Source: Methanobacteriota archaeon (GTDB lineage: Archaea > Thermoplasmatota > Thermoplasmata > RBG-16-68-12). Taken from it: a stretch of DNA of 15,462 nucleotides. Shown here piece by piece: positions 1 through 7,401 of this stretch. The DNA lies in the NCBI GenBank assembly GCA_005878635.1, contig VBLS01000026.1:1-15462 (forward strand), in the 5' to 3' direction. Under the pieces are notes generated by a model that was not told where the DNA came from, ran no database searches, and saw only the letters and a list, made by a program, of their open reading frames with translations. The first letter of the stretch is position 1; every line of letters begins with the position of its first letter. The translations under genes were made by a program, and so were the position numbers.

Positions 1-2
1 AG

Positions 3-317
3 AGCGACCCGACCGCCGGCTACTTCGCCGCGTACATGGCCACGGACACGGTCGGGGCCGCGAATGGCGTCGTGACGTACAGCGTCTACCCGGACCGCCT
101 CGAGGAGCGAACGTCGTTCAACGGGACTTATGCGGACGGCTTCACGATTGGAGAGTTCACCCCCGGCCTGTTTGAGCGGGTTCTCCAGGTGCTCCCCATT
201 GCGGCTCCGGTCGTCGTCGGCCTCGTTGGCTTCGGCGTCGGGGGCTTCCTCGTATGGCGCAATCGGCAGGCGACGCCGAGGCCGAGAGTGCACAGAGTAC
301 GGGACTTCAGATTGTGA
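3..317 (+). CDS. C-terminal end of a membrane-anchored exported protein (5' truncated by window edge)
   Basis: The reading frame is open from the first full codon at position 3, so the protein begins outside the window; the ATG at 36 is probably internal. What is visible is about 90-100 residues: a short polar, probably extracytoplasmic stretch with one N-x-T sequon (NGT), then a hydrophobic helix (LPIAAPVVVGLVGFGVGGFL), then a basic tail with many Arg that ends at the TGA at 315-317. A single C-terminal helix followed by positive residues is the usual layout of an archaeal surface protein anchored in the membrane with its bulk outside. The function cannot be told from this fragment. It is followed by about 100 bases without a gene. 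Confidence 0.55.
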   Translation, partial: SDPTAGYFAAYMATDTVGAANGVVTYSVYPDRLEERTSFNGTYADGFTIGEFTPGLFERVLQVLPIAAPVVVGLVGFGVGGFLVWRNRQATPRPRVHRVRDFRL

Positions 318-421
318 GGGGTCGCGGTCCATCGATTGGTGGAGCGGCAAGGTCGACGGACCGCCGGCCTATCTTGATCCCCGCTCGGTCCGGACGCGTA
401 CGGTCTTGAGGTCCGAGATCG
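318..421. other. Short intergenic region with ribosome binding site
   Basis: No gene is seen here. A TTGAGGT sequence at 406-412 is complementary to the 3' end of archaeal 16S rRNA. It lies 9 nt before the ATG at 422 and supports that start for the kinase gene over the in-frame ATGs at 440 and 461. Confidence 0.4.
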
Positions 422-1168
422 ATGGCCGTCGCGCATCCCATGCCGTCCCGCGATCACCGAATGTCGGACGCCACTCCGAGGGATCATTCATTTCTCCGGA
501 CTTCGGGCGGGCCCCGACCGGGATCCATCTATGCCATCGTCGGCCCCGATGGAGCTGGCAAGACGACGATCGCAATGGATATGGTCAGTCGCCTGCTCCG
601 GCGGGGGATTCGGACGCGGATCTCGTGGATGCGATCCCCCCGGATCGTGACCTTGGCGGTGATCGGCGTCCTCCGTTTGGCGAGGCTCGCGAAGACGGTC
701 CGACTGGGAGGCCACGACGACGTGCACATCGATCTGCGGGGCCACCGGGTCCTGCTCCACCTGTACGCGTGGTCGATCACATTCGATTATTTCCTCGGGT
801 ACTTCGGGAAGGTGACCCTCCCGCGGCGCTTGCTGCGGCGGGCGATCATCTGCGATCGCTTCGCCTGGGACACGTTGGTCGACCTCGGACTGGCCTCCGG
901 GTTGGACGAAGGCTTCCTCGACATGCCGCAGGGGCAGATCCTGCTGGGCCTCGCGAAGAAGCACGGGGGCCTGCTCGTGACCGCGTCGCCGGAGGAACTC
1001 GTGCGGCGGAAGCCCATCCTGTCGCTCGACCCCCGCCTGCCGAGACGCCTTCGGTTGTATCATGAGTTCGCCCGCCGGTTCGGGTTGGGGACGATCGACA
1101 GCGGGAACACGCCGGAATCGGTGAGCTTCGCCCAAGCCGCCGAATATTTCGGACTTTCCGACGATTGA
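422..1168 (+). CDS. Thymidylate-kinase-like P-loop nucleoside/sugar kinase
   Basis: The 248-residue protein has a clear Walker A loop, GPDGAGKTT, at residues 41-49, preceded by a short hydrophobic strand (IYAIV). Near residue 140 is ICDRFAWDTLVDLGL, matching the DR[YF]-type motif by which thymidylate kinases hold the nucleotide. Family knowledge: such proteins phosphorylate dTMP, but divergent copies occur in polysaccharide loci where the substrate is unknown. The protein is longer than bacterial Tmk (about 210 aa) and has an N-terminal extension of about 30 residues. The start at 422 has a TTGAGGT ribosome binding site; ATG 461 is an alternative and would remove 13 residues. Neighbours are sugar-modifying enzymes, so a role in nucleotide-sugar or glycan metabolism is inferred. 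It could instead be the cell's dTMP kinase. Confidence 0.75.
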   Translation: MAVAHPMPSRDHRMSDATPRDHSFLRTSGGPRPGSIYAIVGPDGAGKTTIAMDMVSRLLRRGIRTRISWMRSPRIVTLAVIGVLRLARLAKTVRLGGHDDVHIDLRGHRVLLHLYAWSITFDYFLGYFGKVTLPRRLLRRAIICDRFAWDTLVDLGLASGLDEGFLDMPQGQILLGLAKKHGGLLVTASPEELVRRKPILSLDPRLPRRLRLYHEFARRFGLGTIDSGNTPESVSFAQAAEYFGLSDD

Positions 1169-1380
1169 CCTACCGTCAGGGAAGGCCGATGCGCTTCCGA
1201 GGCCTCGGGCATGCCTGCGTTGGGTTTAATTCCTGCGACCGAATCTCTGAGGGCCTTGAAGCGGAGAGGCGTCGCGGGAGGGAAGAGATTCGATCCGTCC
1301 CCTTGGCGCCGCCTTCCTCCTGGCAATCGTGCTCGGACCTTCGGTCGCCGAAGCGCGGAGGCGCGGTAGGGGGTCGTCCA
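1169..1380 (+). promoter_or_regulatory. Intergenic region with possible TATA box
   Basis: The region separates the kinase from the acetyltransferase. It contains GGGTTTAATTCC at 1222-1233, an AT-rich patch in GC-rich DNA that resembles an archaeal TATA box. The predicted transcript start would be near 1253, giving a long leader before the ATG at 1381. The acetyltransferase frame is open here back to a TTG at 1165, but that stretch reads as low-complexity Arg/Ser sequence and is probably not translated. Confidence 0.25.
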
Positions 1381-1998
1381 ATGCGAATCCCGTCCTGGGC
1401 GGTGCCCCTCGCCCGCTGGCTCCGAGACTACCGGCTGCTCTACTTTCGCACGGTCCGAGTGTACGAATGTAACGTCTCAGCGGTCGCGACGCGGAAACCC
1501 GCGATCGAGATCGAGGTCTTCGAGGCCAAGGAGGAGGACATCCGCCGACTGGCGGCCTTGGTGAGCAGTGCTCCGGCGGACTGGATCGGGAGACAGGCCC
1601 GCGGCAGCACCTGTCTCATCGCCCGGGCCGGCTCGACCTATCATGGCTACCTGTGGATCACGCGGGGGATGCACCGCGTCCGCGAAGTGGACCACATCGT
1701 CAATGTGTCGCGGGACCCGTCTGGGGCGTACATCCACAACGTGTTCGTGATGCCCGAATCCCGCCGGCTGGGGATTTTCGGGGCCCTCGTCGAGGCGGCG
1801 AAGGGGTGGGCGCAGGCCCGGGGGCTCACCAGGCTGTACACGTCGATCGCTCGGGACAACGACACCTCCGAGCGGGCGCACCGCGCGGTGGGCTTCCGCA
1901 CGGTCGTGGGCAGCATCACCGTCTTCCGCGTCGGCCGGCGCCAGTGGAAGCACCTCTCCCGGCCCCGGTGGGGGAACGGGTTCGACCTGCTCAGCTGA
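1381..1998 (+). CDS. GNAT-family N-acetyltransferase
   Basis: The protein has 205 residues from the ATG at 1381, preceded by AGGGGGT at 1368-1374, 6 nt before the start; this is why the longer frame from TTG 1165 was not used. The second half has the GNAT core: a strand YIHNVFVMPESR, the acetyl-CoA loop RRLGIFGALVEAA (R-x-x-G-x-x-G/A pattern), and a final strand-helix with SERAHRAVGF, typical of the end of the fold. GNAT enzymes transfer an acyl group from acyl-CoA to an amine. The position beside WbqC, PIG-L and glycosyltransferase genes suggests acylation of an amino sugar, but the substrate cannot be read from the sequence. The N-terminal 50 residues contain a basic amphipathic stretch (ARWLRDYRLLYFRTVRVYE) that may bind membrane. 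Confidence 0.8.
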   Translation: MRIPSWAVPLARWLRDYRLLYFRTVRVYECNVSAVATRKPAIEIEVFEAKEEDIRRLAALVSSAPADWIGRQARGSTCLIARAGSTYHGYLWITRGMHRVREVDHIVNVSRDPSGAYIHNVFVMPESRRLGIFGALVEAAKGWAQARGLTRLYTSIARDNDTSERAHRAVGFRTVVGSITVFRVGRRQWKHLSRPRWGNGFDLLS

Positions 1999-2039
1999 AT
2001 GGCCCTCCTCCTTGCCGCGGGAGTCCGCTAAAAGGCTTA

Positions 2040-2057
2040 GCGACGGACTTTCGTCGC
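2040..2057. repeat. Perfect 6-bp inverted repeat (hairpin)
   Basis: GCGACG and CGTCGC are separated by a 6-nt loop (GACTTT), 42 nt after the acetyltransferase stop codon. It could be a transcript-end hairpin or chance in GC-rich DNA. No T-run follows directly. Confidence 0.25.
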
Positions 2058-2079
2058 ATCGAGTTCGGCCTGAACCTGA

Positions 2080-2089
2080 GGGTTTATCC
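2080..2089 (+). promoter_or_regulatory. Possible TATA box of the WbqC gene
   Basis: GGGTTTATCC stands out as AT-rich in the 153-base gap after the acetyltransferase. It would place a transcript start near 2110 and give a leader of about 40 nt. That leader carries GAGGG at 2140-2144 as ribosome binding site for the ATG at 2152. Confidence 0.35.
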
Positions 2090-2151
2090 AAGACCTTATT
2101 GCTGGCCACTGCGACATCCCAGCGCGTGTCGCCGGAACCGAGGGCCGCCGA

Positions 2152-2838
2152 ATGATCGTCACGATCCACCAGCCAAACTACCTGCCCTATCTCGGGTTCT
2201 TCCACAAGATGGCCAACGCGGACCTCTTCGTCGTCTACGATACGGCGCTCTATTCGAAGCAGCTCGGCCTCCACAATCGGAATCGGATCAAGACGCCGCA
2301 GGGAGCGCAATGGCTGACCGTCCCCGTCCAACATGCGACCCTTCACGCCCTCCGCGACGTGCAGATCGTGCAGGGTCCCTGGGGGACCCGCCATCGCCTG
2401 TCCCTCGATGCGAACTACAAGAAGGCGCCTTTCTACGATTCCTATGCCGGGGAGATCCGGAGGGTCCTGGAAAAGCCTTGGACCTCCCTCGCCCTCCTGA
2501 ACGAGGCGCTGATCGAACTCGTGGCCCGCTGGCTGTCAATTCCCACGAAGATGATCCGCGCTTCGGAGCTGCCTCCCCCGCCGGCCGACGCGGACGCGAC
2601 CGCGAAGAACATCCATTTGGTCCGGGCCGTGGGCGGGGACGCCTACCTCTCCGGGGTCGGGGGCCATGATTATCTGGACGAATCCCAATTCGCGGACGTC
2701 CAACTCCTGTACGACGAGTTCGTCCCCACCCCATACCCGCAGCTCTTCGGCGACTTTATCCCCAATCTGTCCGCCATCGATGCGGTGTTCAACTGTGGGG
2801 AGTCCGTCAGGTTGAAGAAAATCGTCGGGGAGGTTTAG
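2152..2838 (+). CDS. WbqC-like family protein
   Basis: The 228-residue protein begins with the family signature: IHQPNYLPYLGFFHKM, then ADLFVVYDTALYSKQ and NRNRIKT, then a WLTVPV strand near residue 60. The C-terminal part keeps the usual AYLSGVGGHDYLD segment. Length and motif order match the WbqC-like family, found in bacterial and archaeal surface-polysaccharide loci; its reaction is not established, though a role in amino-sugar modification is commonly assumed. The gene opens a probable unit with the PIG-L gene (70 nt downstream) and the zinc-ribbon protein. The ATG has GAGGG 7 nt upstream. Confidence 0.88.
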   Translation: MIVTIHQPNYLPYLGFFHKMANADLFVVYDTALYSKQLGLHNRNRIKTPQGAQWLTVPVQHATLHALRDVQIVQGPWGTRHRLSLDANYKKAPFYDSYAGEIRRVLEKPWTSLALLNEALIELVARWLSIPTKMIRASELPPPPADADATAKNIHLVRAVGGDAYLSGVGGHDYLDESQFADVQLLYDEFVPTPYPQLFGDFIPNLSAIDAVFNCGESVRLKKIVGEV

Positions 2839-2908
2839 AGGTGGAGCCGCCTCGAAGCGACGGCTTCATGCCTTCGCGCGGGAGTGTGCCGGCCGACAGG
2901 GTAACCCC
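2839..2908 (+). other. Short gap between WbqC and PIG-L genes with small hairpin
   Basis: GAAGC-GACG-GCTTC at 2854-2867 can form a 5-bp stem with a 4-nt loop. AGGGTAA at 2898-2904 is a weak ribosome binding site for the ATG at 2909. Confidence 0.2.
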
Positions 2909-3536
2909 ATGAACATCCTCGCCGTCGGCGCCCATCCGGATGACGTCGAGCTCGGGTGTTTCGGCACCCTCCTCGAGAAAAAGAAGGCCGGCCACGGTCG
3001 CCCTTGCGCCGGGGGCCTACGGATCCTTTCGCTGGGAGGAGATCGAGGCGGTCTGGACGAAGGCCCGGAACGCCTTGCGCGCGGGAGGCGGGAAGGGCGA
3101 CTACCTCCTCGGCAAGTTCCCGATCGGAAGCCTCTCCCAGGACTGGGCGACGGTCGGGTTCGTGGACGACCTGATCAAGACCTACTCGATCGACACGATC
3201 CTGGCCCACCATCACGGAGAGGCCCATCAGGACCACGTCGCCGCGCAGCGCATCGCGACGAGCGCGGCCCGCCGTCACGTGGATCGCCTCTGGCTCTGGG
3301 AGTCCGTGATCTACACCCACCGGAACGTGCATCCGTTCAATCCGCAAATGTACGTCCCGGTCAGCCGCGAGTCGTTCGACGGCAAGACGAAGATCCTCGA
3401 GGCGTACCTGGCGGCCGGCCTGCTCGAGCCCCTCGAGGTCGAGGCGCAGCGGCACCTGGCCCGGTACCGGGGCGCGGAGATGCACCGGGACTACGCCGAA
3501 GCATTCGAGGTCGTGTGGGGGGTCCATGACGGATAG
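2909..3536 (+). pseudogene. PIG-L/LmbE-family deacetylase with a frameshift
   Basis: The first 29 residues (2909-2995) contain the zinc-binding motif AHPDD in strand context MNILAVGAHPDDVELGCFG. The frame then turns to nonsense, while the next frame continues with family sequence (YGSFRWEEIEAVW, ILAHHHGEAHQDHVAA) to a TAG at 3534-3536. The switch lies between 2994 and 3000. Reading CACGGTCGCC as CACG[AG]GTCGCC restores H-E-V-A, the usual residues there, so a 2-nt loss is the simplest explanation. Rejoined, the protein would have about 209 residues with both metal motifs (AHPDD and HxDH). The family removes acetyl groups from N-acetyl-amino sugars. The end overlaps the next gene by 11 nt. The rest of the gene shows no decay, so the frameshift may be recent or a sequence error. 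Confidence 0.85.
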
Positions 3537-5010
3537 CGGGCGGGTCGATTGGCGGACGCTCTTGACCCCCGGGGTCCTGCAGACCTCCGCCGCCGAGCCC
3601 GAAGTGCGACGCGGACGGACGATCGTGCCGCCGACGTCGTGGCGGCCTCGGACGATCTCGACCGCGGGCCATCCGCCGTCGACGGGCGGCCTGGTGCCCG
3701 AATCTGCCGTCGTCGAGAAGGACGCCGCGGCGAAGTGCCGAGCCTATCTCGCGGCCGCACAAAAGGAATTTTCATTCGAGGACCGACGGCGCGACCTGGC
3801 CCGTTTCACGCGAGACTTCTACCGAAAACGCCTTCAGGTTCGGTCGGGCCGCAGCCTGAGGGAGGTCTTCGATGCGCTCGCCGATCCAGACACGCTCCTG
3901 ATCGAGATGGCCCACGACGGACAGCTCCCCCACTTGGGCATTGTACGGCTCGTCCTGAAAAGCCACTCGATCGCTCGGCAGGACTCGGACGCCTTGGCCC
4001 TGTACCTGGTCGGAAATCACTACACCGCGGCGATGCGGCCGGAGAACCTCCGCTTTGGCGTCCCGCTGAAGGGCGGCTCTCCCGACGACGTGAAGCACCC
4101 GCCCCGGATCCGCCTGGGGAAGGCCCAGGCCCACGTCCCGTTCCGCCTGCTCGGTCCCCCTTCCGCCCACAGCCTGTTCGCCCTGCGAGACCAGGTGACC
4201 GATTTCGTCGACAACAACTTGTCCCATGAAGCGAAGAGGGGTCACCGGACCCTGCCGGACGCGAGAGAACGGATCTTCGGGCGGCTCGATGAAGTGTTCC
4301 GGATGCTGGTCCTCGCGGCGAGTGAGGTCGCCAGCTTCGGGGACTGGTTGATCCGGGCCCAGTACGACCTCTTCCACCGGATGATGGGACAGGAGGCGGA
4401 TCGCATTGTCTTCCTGCCGATGGCCGACGTCACGAGCTTGCTCCGGCCCGAGCTCACGACGGTCGCGGCGCGCGCGAAAGAAGTGAGCGCGATCAAGGCC
4501 GAGGTCGCGAAGGAGCAGCTCAGCGCCGGGATCGAGCCGTATACTCGGAGCGCTCGCGAGCCGCCGCTCTGGGCGTACTGCCTCGCCTGCTACCGGCGGA
4601 CCCGCGTGCCCTGGCAACCCGGGAACGCCTTGGAGATGGTCTGTCCCTTCTGCGCGACCCACGTCGTCCTCGCGGCGGAGGAGGCGTGGAAGTGGGTCAT
4701 GCCGGACATCATCGGCTACGAAGCCGCCCTGTTCCGCCTCGGGATCGCGGGATGGGTCGTCGGATCCCATGCGCCCTACCATCCCGTCGTCGAACGGACG
4801 TACGCCCGCTTGTTCGGCGCGGAGATGCCGCCGAAATTCTTCCTCACGAGCGTCCCCGTGTTCCGCGGGATCGGCGATCCCCGCGACGGGTACGGCCGAA
4901 CCCGACTCCTCCGCGCGCTCCTCGAGATGGACCCGCCGGCGGTGGCGAAGGGCCTCGCGGGACCTTGGGCGGAAGACCCGAAGCTCCGGTCCGACCTGCT
5001 CGCCTCCTGA
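3526..5010 (+). CDS. Unassigned ~494-aa protein with inserted four-Cys zinc ribbon, possibly a remote BshC relative
   Basis: The ATG at 3526 overlaps the end of the deacetylase gene, with GGGGGGT just upstream, suggesting coupled translation. A Pro/Arg/Ser-rich N-terminal part (about 60 residues) looks disordered. Residues about 110-200 alternate strands and helices (DTLLIEMAHDGQLPHLG, then ALALYLVGNHYTAAM). C352, C355, C373 and C376 form C-x2-C-x17-C-x2-C, a zinc ribbon. A final conserved-looking block is GIAGWVVGSHAPYHPVVERT. Compared from memory with bacillithiol ligase BshC, three blocks fall in the same order (the G-Q strand, the strand before its E-D-H segment, and the AGPGE...Y region), but identity is low and the zinc ribbon is not usual there. 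BshC joins cysteine to a deacetylated amino sugar made by a PIG-L enzyme, so the neighbourhood fits. This is inference; an unrelated fold is possible. Confidence 0.8.
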   Translation: MTDSGRVDWRTLLTPGVLQTSAAEPEVRRGRTIVPPTSWRPRTISTAGHPPSTGGLVPESAVVEKDAAAKCRAYLAAAQKEFSFEDRRRDLARFTRDFYRKRLQVRSGRSLREVFDALADPDTLLIEMAHDGQLPHLGIVRLVLKSHSIARQDSDALALYLVGNHYTAAMRPENLRFGVPLKGGSPDDVKHPPRIRLGKAQAHVPFRLLGPPSAHSLFALRDQVTDFVDNNLSHEAKRGHRTLPDARERIFGRLDEVFRMLVLAASEVASFGDWLIRAQYDLFHRMMGQEADRIVFLPMADVTSLLRPELTTVAARAKEVSAIKAEVAKEQLSAGIEPYTRSAREPPLWAYCLACYRRTRVPWQPGNALEMVCPFCATHVVLAAEEAWKWVMPDIIGYEAALFRLGIAGWVVGSHAPYHPVVERTYARLFGAEMPPKFFLTSVPVFRGIGDPRDGYGRTRLLRALLEMDPPAVAKGLAGPWAEDPKLRSDLLAS

Positions 5011-5025
5011 GGAGACCTCGTTCGG

Positions 5026-5039
5026 AAAAAGCCCATTAG
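5026..5039 (+). promoter_or_regulatory. Possible promoter element of the proline dehydrogenase gene
   Basis: GAAAAAGCCCATTAG is the only AT-rich patch in the 51-base gap. It lies 23-36 nt before the ATG at 5062, where a TATA box for a leaderless transcript would be. No ribosome binding site is visible before that ATG. Confidence 0.3.
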
Positions 5040-5061
5040 CTGCGACGCGCTCCAGCGATCG

Positions 5062-5970
5062 ATGACCGATTCCTCCGACTTCGAACGGCCGCGGACCTGG
5101 TCGGAGTTGGTCCGCTTCCTCAAGAAGGCGGCGGAGGCGTTCATCGGCCGATCGCACCAGTGGGTCGCGGGCGAGACGATGGACGACGCGCTTCGAGTCG
5201 CGAAGGAATCGAACGGTCGTGGCATGGAGGCGATCATCAACCATCTCGGCGAACGATTCCTCGACCGCGACCGCGTCGAGGCGACGACCCGCGAATACCG
5301 GCGGCTCCTCGACGCGATGCAGGCCCACGGCATCCGAGGTGCGATTAGCGTGAAGCCGACGCAGTTCGGCCTGTTGATCGACAAGGGATACACGCTTTCC
5401 CAACTGCTCCCGGTCCTCGAGGCGGCGAAGGCCCAGGACCGCGTCTTCTGGTTGGACATGGAGCGGGTGGGGACGACGGACGACACGATTTGGCTCTGTG
5501 AGCGCCTCCTGGAGACGCACGACAAGGTGGGGATCTGCCTCCAGGCGAACCTGAAACGGACCCCCGGGGACGTCGAGCGGCTGACTCGAGCCGGGGCCCG
5601 GATCCGCCTCGTCAAGGGGGCCTACACCGAACCGCCCGAGGTCGCGTATGCAACGCGAGAGGAGATTGACCGGGCGTACCTGTCGAACCTCGACCTGTTG
5701 TTCCGCCGAGGCCGGGACTTCGCGGTCGCGAGTCACGACACCCGCATGATCGACCGGGCCCTGGACCTCGCGCGGGATCACCCGCCTCCCTTCGACTTTG
5801 AGATGTTGCGAGGCGTCCGCGACCCGCTCCATGGGGAGCTGGTCGGGAAGGGGCAGCGGGTGGCGGAGTACATCTCGTATGGCCCGAAATGGCTGCCCTA
5901 CTTCGGCCGCCGGCTGCGGGATCGTCCTCGGCATATGCTGACGATGGCTCGGGCCTTCGTCACCCGATGA
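5062..5970 (+). CDS. Proline dehydrogenase (monofunctional, FAD-dependent)
   Basis: The 302-residue protein has the motifs of the PRODH barrel in order: ISVKPTQFGL (about residues 93-103), the WLDMERV strand, CLQANLKRTPGD, the lysine motif RIRLVKGAY, ASHDTRMI, FEMLRGVRD, and the C-terminal YGPKWLPYFGRRLRDRP. The paired arginines in that last block bind the proline carboxylate in characterised enzymes. Length matches single-domain bacterial and archaeal enzymes (about 300 aa); there is no P5C dehydrogenase domain or partner gene here. The reaction is oxidation of L-proline to pyrroline-5-carboxylate with electrons passed to FAD and then the membrane quinone pool. All core residues appear present, so it should be active. 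Its place between glycan genes is unexplained. Confidence 0.9.
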   Translation: MTDSSDFERPRTWSELVRFLKKAAEAFIGRSHQWVAGETMDDALRVAKESNGRGMEAIINHLGERFLDRDRVEATTREYRRLLDAMQAHGIRGAISVKPTQFGLLIDKGYTLSQLLPVLEAAKAQDRVFWLDMERVGTTDDTIWLCERLLETHDKVGICLQANLKRTPGDVERLTRAGARIRLVKGAYTEPPEVAYATREEIDRAYLSNLDLLFRRGRDFAVASHDTRMIDRALDLARDHPPPFDFEMLRGVRDPLHGELVGKGQRVAEYISYGPKWLPYFGRRLRDRPRHMLTMARAFVTR

Positions 5971-6130
5971 GCATGTCCCGAGAGGATCGATCCGGTTCCC
6001 CACCGGAAAATTCAGGTACCTCCATCGAGTCCGTGCTGCCCTTGCTCGACGGGAGGAAACGCCTCGGCGATCGGCGATGCCGCGCGCGTGAAAATCAGGA
6101 TCGCGTCGAAACGTTCGGAGGGGATCGGAC
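5971..6130 (+). other. Gap between proline dehydrogenase and first glycosyltransferase
   Basis: No convincing gene is seen. A 59-codon frame from ATG 5967 (overlapping the dehydrogenase stop as ATGA) to 6146 has no recognisable features. AT-rich patches at 6005-6014 (GGAAAATTCA) and 6088-6098 (GTGAAAATCAG) could be promoter elements. GGAGGGGAT at 6117-6125 is a ribosome binding site. Confidence 0.3.
6117..6125 (+). promoter_or_regulatory. Shine-Dalgarno sequence that places the start at ATC 6131
   Basis: GGAGGGGAT differs by one base from GGAGGTGAT. It ends 5 nt before the ATC at 6131 but 14 nt before the GTG at 6140, so spacing favours the ATC codon. Confidence 0.45.
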
Positions 6131-7228
6131 ATCCGGGTTGTGCTAGCCATCGCGCACCTGGGCAAGGGCGGGGGCGTCGCCCTGCAGGCGTTCCAGTTGT
6201 TCCAGGACCTTCGCCGGACGATCGACGTTGAACTGGTGTGCCTCGACGCTCCGGGTCCCCATCGCCATCTCACGCAGGAGCCGGGCGTCGTCGTGGCCGG
6301 GCCCCTCGTCTTCCCGAAAGGCATCCGGACGTTGAGCCAGGCGCTCCGATCGACGCGGCGCCGCGGGGACGTGTTCCACGCTCTAGACCCGTACTACGCG
6401 TTTCCCGCGACCTATCTCGCGCGGGTCTTTCCGAGGATCGTGAGCCTCGGGACGGATCCCGGACTCGAAATCGCGATGCGGTACGGCCCCATGGCCGGGG
6501 GCCTGACGCGGGCGGGGATGGTCCCGTTCCTATCCCAGAGCGTGGTCGTGACGAACTCGAAGGCCTTGGCCGATCGGTTCCGGGCCTACCGTCCGCGGGT
6601 GATTTGGAATGGACTCGACCTTCGAAAGTTCGAACGACTCCCGACGAAAGAAGAGGCGCGACGACTCCGCGGTCTCCCGATGGATCGGACGCTCCTCACC
6701 TACGTCGGGAAAGTGATTCCCGAAAAACGTCTCGAATGGATCCTCGAGGTCCTGCGGCTCCTCCCCCGCACGGAGGCCGTCATCGTCGGCGGATACACGG
6801 AGGAGCATTACGGGGACCGGTATTATCGCGAACTCCTCGCGACCTTCGCGGACGTCGCCGCCCGAGCCCGCTTCATCGGCGAGGTGCCTTGGGACCACGT
6901 GCCATCGTATCTGGCCGCGTCGGACGTCTTCGTCTACCCGTCCCCCTGGGAAGGCTCTCCCAACGCGGTCATCGAGGCGATGGCCGCCGGCCTTCCGTCG
7001 GTGGTCTCCGACATCGACGCCCACCGAGAGATCATCGAGCACGGACGGACCGGGTTCCTCGCGGAGAGCCCCGCGTCGATGGCCCGACAGATCGACGCGT
7101 TGGCGGGCGACCCGAGGCTGCAGCGGGAGATCGGCTCTCGAGCGCGGGCCTTCGTCTTCGAACGGTTCTCCGCCGCGGCCGCCGCCCAGGCCCATCTCGA
7201 GTTGTATCGTTCCCTCGCTTCGGAATGA
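6131..7228 (+). CDS. GT4-type (GT-B fold) glycosyltransferase
   Basis: The protein has 365 residues if read from ATC 6131, or 362 from GTG 6140. The first strand (RVVLAIAHL) and the GKGGG loop after it are the GT-B acceptor-side start. The donor domain opens with LTYVGKVIPEKRLEWILEVL and contains the EX7E motif SPWEGSPNAVIEAMAAG with E274 and E282 (ATC numbering), which holds the nucleotide sugar. No signal peptide or membrane helix is present, so it should act at the cytoplasmic face, adding a sugar to a lipid-linked or glycan acceptor. Donor and acceptor cannot be assigned. The start is uncertain: there is no ATG, and the first strand would normally follow Met at exactly the ATC position. 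It is not recognisably the bacillithiol enzyme BshA. Confidence 0.88.
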   Translation: MRVVLAIAHLGKGGGVALQAFQLFQDLRRTIDVELVCLDAPGPHRHLTQEPGVVVAGPLVFPKGIRTLSQALRSTRRRGDVFHALDPYYAFPATYLARVFPRIVSLGTDPGLEIAMRYGPMAGGLTRAGMVPFLSQSVVVTNSKALADRFRAYRPRVIWNGLDLRKFERLPTKEEARRLRGLPMDRTLLTYVGKVIPEKRLEWILEVLRLLPRTEAVIVGGYTEEHYGDRYYRELLATFADVAARARFIGEVPWDHVPSYLAASDVFVYPSPWEGSPNAVIEAMAAGLPSVVSDIDAHREIIEHGRTGFLAESPASMARQIDALAGDPRLQREIGSRARAFVFERFSAAAAAQAHLELYRSLASE

Positions 7229-7401
7229 GAGGCGACGGTCGGGAGTTCGGGGAACCCTCAAATAGCGGCGAACGGCTGACGTTTCAGCGAGACGGAGGAA
7301 CGGCTCCCTCGCGCCCGCGGACCTCCTCATTACGATTGGGTCTGTGCGGCCGGGATTCGTCGAGGATCTCGCGATTCGAAAAACTCAGGAGAACGAGGGC
7401 C
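7229..7401 (+). other. Gap between two glycosyltransferase genes
   Basis: No gene is seen, although the frame of the next glycosyltransferase is open through this stretch. CCTCAAATAGCGG at 7257-7269 is a possible TATA box. The sequence just before 7402 contains GGAG at 7388-7391 as ribosome binding site. No ATG lies in the next gene's frame here; the nearest conventional start is TTG 7336. Confidence 0.3.

Noticed and set aside
5967..6146. A 59-codon gene overlapping the proline dehydrogenase stop as ATGA
   Set aside because: The product is Arg/Ser/Gly-rich without family features, and it runs over the ribosome binding site and start of the next gene.
3772..6324. An 850-codon open frame on the - strand across the zinc-ribbon protein and proline dehydrogenase
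   Set aside because: It is antisense to two genes with clear protein motifs, has Arg/Pro/Gly-rich sequence with no recognisable domain, and is explained by the lack of AT-rich stop codons in GC-rich DNA.
6131..7228. BshA, which would complete a bacillithiol pathway with the PIG-L and BshC-like genes
   Set aside because: The N-terminal loop and substrate regions do not match BshA as far as can be recalled; only general GT4 features are present.
6238..7401. A 769-residue protein continuing from 6238 to 8547
   Set aside because: Its first ~390 residues are a shifted reading of the preceding glycosyltransferase gene; only the part from about 7402 has GT4 motifs.
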